Below, piece by piece: positions 57,813-64,000 of a DNA stretch of 64,000 nucleotides. A program made the translations under genes and the position numbers. The notes beneath the pieces were generated by a model, which saw nothing but the letters and a program-made list of their open reading frames with translations, was not told the DNA's origin and ran no database searches. Source of the DNA: a virus. Location of the stretch: IMG/VR virus record IMGVR_UViG_3300027733_000028, positions 143,041 through 207,040 of that record. One strand, given 5' to 3'. How positions within the stretch are numbered: position 1 is the first letter of the stretch; each line of letters opens with the position of its first letter.

Positions 57813-58787
57813 ATGGAAATTCATAAACGAATAGGTTATTGTTGTATTAATCTCGAGCTACAAGGTAGTGAAGGAATTTCTACCAATCGTCACATGATTA
57901 AGAAAACGTTTGAAGCTCAACGTTCAACTCTCGAAGGTGTATCAAAACTTGCTCTTGCAAACGTACAAGATCTAGTAAAAATCATTCAATGGAATGAACG
58001 TCGTGGTATCAAATTCTTTCGTATGTCTTCTAACATGTTTCCATGGATGTCTGAATATGAATTAACCGATCTACCAAATTGGCCAATTATCGAAAAGACT
58101 CTTCTACTTGGTGGTACTCTTGCAACCAACTATGGTCAACGTTTAGAAATGCATCCCGGCCCTTTTAATGTTCTTGCATCTCTAAATGGTTTTGTTGTAA
58201 GAAAAACGGTTAAAGAACTTAATCAACATTCCGAAATTTACGATGCCATGGGTTTTGTACCATCTCATTGGAATCAAATCAATATTCATCTAAATACAAC
58301 TCAAGGTGGTAAAGAAGAATGCGCTAAACGTTTCATCAAAGGATTTGAAAAACTACACCCAAATACTCGAGCTCGATTAGTTATTGAAAACGACGATAAA
58401 CCTTCTCAATATTCAGTAAAAGATCTATACGATCTTTTATATACACAAATCCAAATCCCAATCACCTTTGATTCACACCATCACAAATTTTGTAGTGGTA
58501 ATCTAACTCACGAAGAAGCTGCTAAACTTGCCGCTTCAACATGGGGTACCGTTCCTGCCGGTTTTCACTTCTCATCTACAATAAATCACGAATCTCCTGA
58601 TCAAATGGCTCGTGCACATGCCGATTGGATTTACGAAGAAATTACTGATTATGGTACTGGTGCATGGATTATGGTTGAAGCAAAGCTAAAAGAACGAGCA
58701 ATCATAAAATATATGAATGAAGGTATTATGCCTTCAACATATGAAGAAAAATATACTCTCATAAATGAGCAAGAAGTTTTATTATAG
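57813..58787 (+). CDS. UV damage endonuclease (UVDE/UvsE family)
   Basis: It matches the TIM-barrel UVDE family: RIGYCCINLEL, KFFRMSSNMFPW, LEMHPGPFNVL, QINIHLNTTQGGKEE, LVIENDDKPSQYSV and ITFDSHHHKFC hold the metal-binding His/Glu/Asp residues in order. The enzyme nicks DNA 5' of UV photoproducts. At 324 residues it is near the length of bacterial UvsE. It overlaps the next gene by 23 bases. Confidence 0.92.
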   Translation: MEIHKRIGYCCINLELQGSEGISTNRHMIKKTFEAQRSTLEGVSKLALANVQDLVKIIQWNERRGIKFFRMSSNMFPWMSEYELTDLPNWPIIEKTLLLGGTLATNYGQRLEMHPGPFNVLASLNGFVVRKTVKELNQHSEIYDAMGFVPSHWNQINIHLNTTQGGKEECAKRFIKGFEKLHPNTRARLVIENDDKPSQYSVKDLYDLLYTQIQIPITFDSHHHKFCSGNLTHEEAAKLAASTWGTVPAGFHFSSTINHESPDQMARAHADWIYEEITDYGTGAWIMVEAKLKERAIIKYMNEGIMPSTYEEKYTLINEQEVLL

Positions 58788-59331
58788 ACGAGGTGAAGTG
58801 GAAACTTCTGAACCTTGGTTAGTTCCCACTATCGAGAATTTCGATGCTTGGTTAATTGAATGGAAGGATCAAGTAAATCTAGAAGGATTTTCGGTTTATC
58901 TTGGTGGATCTTTTGCTCGACCTTATTGGCAATCTAAAAACGAAGGCGTTGAAAAACCTTTCATTGAAACATGGGACGTTGATATCATCATAACCGGTCC
59001 AGAAGATTATATGAGACTAAGAGAAATACTTAATTCTGCTTCTAGTATAGGATTCAAACATCATCTGCTTATAGATATTTCATGGGATGATATGCTTTAT
59101 GATAATCCGGATTATCAGAAGAACCCTTCACAAAGGAAAAAAATTCGAACAAATCGAGATGTCCTAAAAATAAGTGAATTTGAAGATTTTTACTGGACTG
59201 CTGATAATCTAATTCCTTTTGGAGTATCTCATCAAGAAATGTCTGAAGGAGTTTGGCTATATGAAAACATCAGCTCATTCAATCTAGATAAACACTTCGA
59301 AAAGAAAAATTATACTATACAATTAATATGA
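58765..59331 (+). CDS. Nucleotidyltransferase-fold protein
   Basis: YLGGSFARPYW (GGS), ETWDVDIIITG (D-x-D) and HLLIDISWDD (third acid) make a polymerase-beta-type nucleotidyltransferase site in 188 residues. It lacks the extra domains of tRNA CCA enzymes. Substrate unknown. It resembles in active-site layout, not in sequence, the capsid-targeted protein at 27865. Overlaps on both sides suggest one operon with UVDE. Confidence 0.65.
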   Translation: MSKKFYYRRGEVETSEPWLVPTIENFDAWLIEWKDQVNLEGFSVYLGGSFARPYWQSKNEGVEKPFIETWDVDIIITGPEDYMRLREILNSASSIGFKHHLLIDISWDDMLYDNPDYQKNPSQRKKIRTNRDVLKISEFEDFYWTADNLIPFGVSHQEMSEGVWLYENISSFNLDKHFEKKNYTIQLI

Positions 59332-59711
59332 TCGTAGAGGACTTATTTTTTGCGGATAAAGGAAATATAGGTCGGATATATTGGATGATCCGACGCACCA
59401 ACGAGATGGCGGAAGATAAAAAGCAGGAGATTCGTCAACGATCTATTGCCGACACACTCAATGCAACATTACTTAATGCCATGTATGAACGAGGTAATGT
59501 CGCTCAATCTATGGATGGCGTTATACAAAGAGGCTGGACGGAAGCTAACAAGCAAATAAATATATTAGAAGATCAAACCATCACACGATCAGAAGTATTT
59601 ATGATAGGTGATCCTTCGACAATTGAAAGAATTACCGAAATTGAAAATTCTGCAGGATTTTTACAATGGATAAATCCCTATTTGATTGATGAAATTAAAA
59701 GATTGAACTAA
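59328..59711 (+). CDS. Hypothetical protein, 127 aa
   Basis: Helical, with a basic region (NEMAEDKKQEIRQRS) and no recognisable motif. It starts at an ATGA overlap with the nucleotidyltransferase-like gene and is immediately followed by DHFR. Confidence 0.7.
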   Translation: MIVEDLFFADKGNIGRIYWMIRRTNEMAEDKKQEIRQRSIADTLNATLLNAMYERGNVAQSMDGVIQRGWTEANKQINILEDQTITRSEVFMIGDPSTIERITEIENSAGFLQWINPYLIDEIKRLN

Positions 59712-60203
59712 ATGTTACATGAACAAAAAATTGCATTCGTCTCACTAATAGACGATCAATCAAAGGTATTTCCAGATCTTTCTGTTAGGATATGGGATCA
59801 TCAAAAGTTAATTAAGAAACTTCTACGAACCAAAACTTGTATTATAGGCAGAAAAACTTTTGAAATGACTGGTTGGAAAGGACCTAATACTTGGGTTATT
59901 ACTCGAAAGAAAAAATTCAAAAGATTTGGTGTAGGTACAATTCATGATTTGAATGATTTGCACCTACACACTGAAGGAACTGTATATGTTCTTGGAGGAA
60001 ATTCTCTCTTTAAACAGCTATCTCCTTATCTTGATGAGTTATTCATTTATGTGAATAACCTTGAGGATGGTAAAGATCCATGGATAAAACTCAATATGAA
60101 AGAGTGGTCTCCAATAGATTATAGCAATAAAGGAGCTTGGTCATATGCTCATCTAGAAAAGAAGAGAGGTGAACGAGACTTTATTGAAGATTGGGATTTT
60201 TAG
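59712..60203 (+). CDS. Dihydrofolate reductase
   Basis: A 163-residue DHFR fold: KIAFVSLIDDQSKVF at the start, CIIGRKTFEMTG (the GRxTxE/W NADPH block), TWVITRKKKF and TVYVLGGNSLFKQL (the VxGGxxxY block). It regenerates the tetrahydrofolate used up by the ThyA at 12.9 kb. It ends head-to-tail with the - strand fibre genes, overlapping by four bases. Confidence 0.88.
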   Translation: MLHEQKIAFVSLIDDQSKVFPDLSVRIWDHQKLIKKLLRTKTCIIGRKTFEMTGWKGPNTWVITRKKKFKRFGVGTIHDLNDLHLHTEGTVYVLGGNSLFKQLSPYLDELFIYVNNLEDGKDPWIKLNMKEWSPIDYSNKGAWSYAHLEKKRGERDFIEDWDF

Positions 60204-61333
60204 TACTTACCGTTAATTCCATTAGCTGCTTTATACGCTAGATAATTATAATTTATAAAAGGTTGAGAATTTAGATGATCGATAATGGTATTACCAATTA
60301 CTAAATTGGGATCATTGTATGATACTCCATTGCCTAATTTATTTCCGCCAATATAAATTTCTTCAGGGATATTCCAAACGAAAGAATTTTTTGTCTGAGA
60401 ACCTTCAGACGATCCATTAATCCATAAAGTAAATTCACTTCCAATCAAACTATTATCTAAAACTAAAGTTACATTATTCCATTGATTATTTGAGAATGAA
60501 TGAGTAAATTTAGGTAGAGAGGCATAATCTGCAGCATTTCCAAATGATACATGGGATCCATTAATCGCTAAAATCAATCCAGTCTGTGCATAATTTCCAA
60601 AAGAAAATAAAGAACATGGAGTGCTGATTCCTGAAATATTAGAATGTTTAAACCAAACAGATATCATGAATCCGTTAGTACCAATATAAGCATTAGAAAT
60701 ATCCAAGGTAATTGAATGCATTGAGCCATTAGGAGAAGAGGTATTTGATTGAAATGCTCCGTATGCAGTTCCTCCATTAGCACCAAAATCGATAGAATTC
60801 GAGTCTTCTGGAGCAAAGGTTGAAGGGAAACCGTTAAGATTACTATTTCCTAGATTATTAGTCGTTTTCGAATTAACTAGGCCTAAACAAGAGCATTGAG
60901 GAATAGAAGGATCCCATATAACCAGAGGATCAGCTATGTGCACAAATGGATAATCTTGATTCATAATGAAATATTCAGCGGAATTATTTAACCAATTCAT
61001 TGCGGCACCAATTGTTCCGTATTGAGCTCCACCAGGTCTTCCCGGTAAACCATTAATAAGTTCAAGTAATTTAGTTGGATTCGTTGAGTCAAATGAACCC
61101 CATGCTACCGGAGTATAATCACTACTTCCACCGGGATAAGCTTCACTTTGCGCATCTTTTGTTGAGTATATGATGTATTGACTTCCACCAGTTTCACCTG
61201 CGTAATAAGTAAGACTGTCTTGTGATTGTGCTTTAGAGCTAGTTGCTACGGCAAAACCATTACTCCATAGAGTGTTAGGTTTGTAGTCGTTTACTCCACC
61301 GGCAATTGGATTTCTTTGTAATTGTAATGGCAT
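60200..61333 (-). CDS. Phage adhesin/fibre protein with LamG-like domain
   Basis: 377 residues. The N-terminal ~180 look like a head or attachment domain; residues ~190-355 show the concanavalin-like sandwich: SMHSITLDISNAYIGTNGFMISVWFKH is typical of LamG strands, followed by SFSNNQWNNVTLVLD, FTLWINGSSEGSQ and EEIYIGG. Such domains bind carbohydrates. With the fibre gene 34 bases upstream on the same strand it is probably a tail tip or receptor-binding part. No chaperone domain. Confidence 0.75.
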   Translation of the reverse strand: MPLQLQRNPIAGGVNDYKPNTLWSNGFAVATSSKAQSQDSLTYYAGETGGSQYIIYSTKDAQSEAYPGGSSDYTPVAWGSFDSTNPTKLLELINGLPGRPGGAQYGTIGAAMNWLNNSAEYFIMNQDYPFVHIADPLVIWDPSIPQCSCLGLVNSKTTNNLGNSNLNGFPSTFAPEDSNSIDFGANGGTAYGAFQSNTSSPNGSMHSITLDISNAYIGTNGFMISVWFKHSNISGISTPCSLFSFGNYAQTGLILAINGSHVSFGNAADYASLPKFTHSFSNNQWNNVTLVLDNSLIGSEFTLWINGSSEGSQTKNSFVWNIPEEIYIGGNKLGNGVSYNDPNLVIGNTIIDHLNSQPFINYNYLAYKAANGINGKY

Positions 61334-61357
61334 GTTATAATGTTTTGTTTGTTTTTA

Positions 61358-61364
61358 TATTTAT
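61358..61364 (-). promoter_or_regulatory. Candidate late promoter on the - strand, ATAAATA
   Basis: Read on the - strand: ATAAATATAAAAACAAACAA, 25 bases before the LamG gene start and nearly identical to the site before 29344. The shared leader supports a real element. Confidence 0.5.
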
Positions 61365-61367
61365 TCG

Positions 61368-64000
61368 TTAGATGTTGTTTTTCATCTGCGATTCTAGATT
61401 TTCTACTTTGGCGGTTAATTCTTTAATTGCCTCTATTAATACCGCAACCATATTTTGATAGGCTACTGCATAAGTTCCATCATTTTTTTGATAAACTACT
61501 TCTGGAATTATGGTCATAACCTCTTGAGCAATAACACCCATGAAACGATCACTTGATTCAGAATCAATACGTTCATAAGTTACACCTCTCAAGGAATTTA
61601 CTTTATTTAAGGCCTCTATTATAGTTTCTACATTAGTTTTAACTCTTGCATCCGAGAATGCAATAATATCATTACTTGCATAAATAGAAACGTTTGCATT
61701 AGCACCAACTACCTCTATTGGGTAATTAGGCGCAGGAGTTCCAACTCCCAGATAATTATTGGTATAATCAAATACTAAATTAGGATTAGCATCGAAAGCT
61801 CCAGTATTATTATAAATCACTTGAGTATTAGTTCCAGGAACAGTTCCAGATCCAGCAGATCCTTGAATTCCTTGGAATCCTTGATTTCCACTACCTTGAT
61901 TACCTTGGAATCCAAATCCTTGGAATCCTTGGAATCCTTGAGATCCTTTAGCTCCTTGATCTCCTTTAGTTCCTTGTGGTCCTTGAAATCCTTGTACTCC
62001 TGAAGTTCCGGATATACCGTTTAGACCAGTAGCACCTTGGAATCCTTGATCTCCTTTAGCACCTTGATCGCCTTTGGTACCTTGTATACCCTGGAATCCT
62101 TGGAATCCTTGTGAACCCTTAGCTCCTTGATCTCCCTTGGTTCCTTGAATACCTTGGAATCCTTGATCGCCTTTAGCACCTTGGTCACCCTTAGCACCTT
62201 GATCTCCTTTGGTACCTTGGATTCCCTGGAAACCTTGATCTCCTTTAGTACCCTGAATACCTTGAAATCCTTGATTACCGATAGTTCCTTGAATACCTTG
62301 GAAACCTTGATTACCAAAGGTTCCTTGTATACCTTGGAATCCTTGATCTCCTTTAGCACCTTGATCGCCTTTGGTACCTTGTATACCCTGGAATCCTTGG
62401 AATCCTTGATTACCTTTATCTCCTTGATCGCCTTTAGCACCTTGTATTCCTTGAAATCCTTGATCTCCTTTGGTACCTTGAATACCTTGGAATCCTTGAT
62501 CTCCTTTAGCGCCTTGGTCACCTTTAGCTCCTTGATCTCCTTTGGTTCCTTGTATACCTTGGAATCCTTGATCTCCTTTAGCACCTTGATCTCCTTTAGT
62601 ACCCTGTATTCCTTGGAAACCTTGATTACCTTTATCTCCTTGATTACCTTGAAAACCTTGATTACCAATAGTTCCTTGAATACCTTGAAAACCTTGATTA
62701 CCAATAGTTCCTTGAATACCTTGGAATCCTTGGAAACCTTGATCTCCTTTAGCTCCTTGATCTCCTTTAGCACCTTGGTCACCTTTGGTTCCTTGTATAC
62801 CTTGAAAACCTTGATTACCGATGGTTCCTTGATCTCCTTTAGCACCTTGATTACCGATAGTTCCTTGAATTCCTTGAAAACCTTGATTACCTTGGGAACC
62901 ATCTATACCAGCAATACCGAAAGTACCTTGGAATCCTTGATCTCCTTGTAATCCTTGTGAACCTTGTGTACCAACGGTACCTTGTCTACCTTGGAATCCT
63001 TGTGTACCAACAGTTCCTTGTCTACCTTGAAAACCTTGTGTACCAACAGTACCTTGAATTCCTTGGAATCCTTGATCTCCTTTAGAACCCTGTATACCTT
63101 GGAATCCTTGATCTCCTTTGGTCCCTTGTATACCTTGGAATCCTTGATCTCCTTTGGTTCCTTGAATTCCTTGAAAACCTTGATCTCCTTTAGCACCTTG
63201 ATCTCCTTTAGCACCTTGATCTCCTTTGGTTCCTTGAATTCCTTGAAAACCTTGATCTCCCTTAGAACCCTGAATACCTTGGAATCCTTGATCGCCTTTG
63301 GTTCCTTGAATTCCTTGAAAACCTTGATCTCCCTTAGAACCCTGAATACCTTGGAATCCTTGATCGCCTTTGGTTCCTTGAATTCCTTGAAAACCTTGAT
63401 CTCCCTTAGAACCCTGAATACCTTGGAATCCTTGATCGCCTTTGGTTCCTTGAATTCCTTGAAAACCTTGATTACCAATAGTTCCTTGAATTCCATAAGG
63501 TCCTTGAAAACCTTGTACACCAGAAGTTCCGGATATACCGTTTAGGCCGGTAGCTCCTTGGAATCCTTGATCGCCTTTATCACCTTGGTTACCGATAGTT
63601 CCTTGTATACCTTGGAATCCCTGAGAACCTTTAGCTCCTTGATCTCCTTTAGTTCCTTGAATACCCTGAAACCCTTGATCTCCTTTAGCACCTTGATCGC
63701 CTTTAGCACCTTGGAATCCTTGATCTCCTTTGGTTCCTTGAATTCCTTGAAAACCTTGATCTCCTTTAGAACCTTGAATACCTTGAAAACCTTGATTACC
63801 AACAGTACCTTGAATTCCTTGAAATCCTTGATCTCCTTTAGAACCCTGAATACCTTGAAAACCTTGATCTCCTTTGGTTCCTTGTATTCCTTGGAATCCT
63901 TGGTCACCTTTAGCACCTTGGAATCCTTGATCTCCTTTGGTTCCTTGAATTCCTTGAAAACCTTGATCTCCTTTAGAACCTTGAATTCCTTGAAATCCTT
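61368..64000 (-). CDS. Collagen-like tail fibre with S74 chaperone domain (5' end off window)
   Basis: The frame is open to the window edge with no start, so at least 877 residues. From 64000 to about 61860 it is nearly unbroken Gly-X-Y, about 230 triplets with recurrent GDQGFQG, GIQGTKG and GAKGDQG, a collagen-like trimeric rod; a GATGLNGISGTSG segment occurs twice. The C-terminal ~150 residues are a trimerising S74 intramolecular chaperone: FSDARVKTNVETI with its autocleavage Ser, VTYERID, RFMGVIAQEV and a closing coiled coil. The Met at 61820 is only a GTG codon inside the gene, not the true start. Confidence 0.88.
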   Translation of the reverse strand, partial: GFQGIQGSKGDQGFQGIQGTKGDQGFQGAKGDQGFQGIQGTKGDQGFQGIQGSKGDQGFQGIQGTVGNQGFQGIQGSKGDQGFQGIQGTKGDQGFQGAKGDQGAKGDQGFQGIQGTKGDQGAKGSQGFQGIQGTIGNQGDKGDQGFQGATGLNGISGTSGVQGFQGPYGIQGTIGNQGFQGIQGTKGDQGFQGIQGSKGDQGFQGIQGTKGDQGFQGIQGSKGDQGFQGIQGTKGDQGFQGIQGSKGDQGFQGIQGTKGDQGAKGDQGAKGDQGFQGIQGTKGDQGFQGIQGTKGDQGFQGIQGSKGDQGFQGIQGTVGTQGFQGRQGTVGTQGFQGRQGTVGTQGSQGLQGDQGFQGTFGIAGIDGSQGNQGFQGIQGTIGNQGAKGDQGTIGNQGFQGIQGTKGDQGAKGDQGAKGDQGFQGFQGIQGTIGNQGFQGIQGTIGNQGFQGNQGDKGNQGFQGIQGTKGDQGAKGDQGFQGIQGTKGDQGAKGDQGAKGDQGFQGIQGTKGDQGFQGIQGAKGDQGDKGNQGFQGFQGIQGTKGDQGAKGDQGFQGIQGTFGNQGFQGIQGTIGNQGFQGIQGTKGDQGFQGIQGTKGDQGAKGDQGAKGDQGFQGIQGTKGDQGAKGSQGFQGFQGIQGTKGDQGAKGDQGFQGATGLNGISGTSGVQGFQGPQGTKGDQGAKGSQGFQGFQGFGFQGNQGSGNQGFQGIQGSAGSGTVPGTNTQVIYNNTGAFDANPNLVFDYTNNYLGVGTPAPNYPIEVVGANANVSIYASNDIIAFSDARVKTNVETIIEALNKVNSLRGVTYERIDSESSDRFMGVIAQEVMTIIPEVVYQKNDGTYAVAYQNMVAVLIEAIKELTAKVENLESQMKNNI

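Noticed and set aside
62021-63916. Long open frames on both strands over the collagen-like region (Lys/Glu/Val-rich on the - strand, Ser/Leu/Thr-rich on the + strand)
   Set aside because: They are other-frame readings of the Gly-X-Y repeats. The Gly frame continues without a stop into the S74 domain, which fixes the true gene.
61860-64000. CRISPR-like impression from the regular repeats
   Set aside because: The repeats have no unique spacers of constant length; the period follows multiples of nine bases, as in a coding collagen-like repeat.

Overview
The window looks like part of the genome of a large tailed phage with T4-like features that infects a member of the Bacteroidetes, probably a flavobacterium. 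Evidence for the host: the DNA is AT-rich; starts lack obvious Shine-Dalgarno sequences; a recurrent promoter carries the Bacteroidetes -7 box TAnnTTTG (as TATATTTG); and one giant protein has a signal peptide plus a type IX secretion (gliding-motility type) C-terminal domain. Evidence for a phage: dense, overlapping small genes almost all on the + strand, a GH19 endolysin, tail-fibre proteins on the - strand, thymidylate synthase and dihydrofolate reductase, two RNA ligases, tRNA genes, and proteins with T4-style capsid-targeting N-termini.

Layout. 0-5 kb: end of a ClpP-like protease gene, a membrane protein, NUDIX hydrolase, 2OG-Fe(II) oxygenase-like protein, LpxH-like phosphoesterase, glycosyltransferase, nucleotide-sugar dehydrogenase, cupin and MazG-like enzyme. 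5-15 kb: many small genes of unknown role plus an Rnl5-like RNA ligase, a PD-(D/E)XK protein, a KTSC protein, an FkbM methyltransferase and ThyA. 15-21 kb: endolysin, membrane/coiled-coil proteins, a Rieske oxygenase, an outer-membrane barrel candidate and a GIY-YIG nuclease. 21.0-21.5 kb: gene-free DNA with nested inverted repeats. 21.5-24.2 kb: early-type genes, each behind the recurrent promoter. 24.2-25.2 kb: a gene-free kilobase crowded with CTAG and hairpins. 25.6-32.9 kb: an island of nine proteins sharing a 13-residue N-terminus, with ADP-ribosyltransferase, PAP2 phosphatase, nucleotidyltransferase-like, ParB/Srx-like and KTSC domains, plus a SET protein and an FMN reductase-like protein. 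32.9-37.9 kb: the 1655-residue T9SS-type protein. 38-48.4 kb: nucleic-acid genes (DnaA domain IV-like, photolyase-like, RadA-like ATPase, DEDDh exonuclease, T4 Rnl1-like ligase), lysozyme, phosphatase. 48.7-49.4 kb: tRNA-Leu(UAG), an initiator-like tRNA-Met(CAU), a tRNA-like relic and a terminator. 49.4-55 kb: a glycan-decoration cluster with a NodU-type carbamoyltransferase. 55-60.2 kb: exonuclease, AAA+ ATPase, UVDE, DHFR. 60.2-64 kb, - strand: a LamG-like adhesin and a long collagen-like fibre ending in an S74 chaperone domain that runs off the window.

How the genes fit together. ThyA, DHFR, MazG and NUDIX enzymes adjust nucleotide pools; UVDE and a photolyase-like protein repair UV damage; two RNA ligases beside tRNA genes suggest repair of host-cleaved tRNAs; glycosyltransferases, sugar enzymes, FkbM methyltransferases and the carbamoyltransferase probably build or remodel a surface glycan. 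The most striking system is the 25.6-32.9 kb island: its shared N-terminus ends in (F/W)(L/I)xE, like the T4 internal-protein targeting peptide cleaved by the gp21 prohead protease, so these proteins are probably packed in the capsid and injected with the DNA as a set of host-takeover effectors. Two promoter classes are visible: a strict bipartite early-type promoter (12 sites) and a looser CATATAAT/ATAAATA element that resembles T4 late promoters. Function calls rest on motifs read by eye; no database search was possible.
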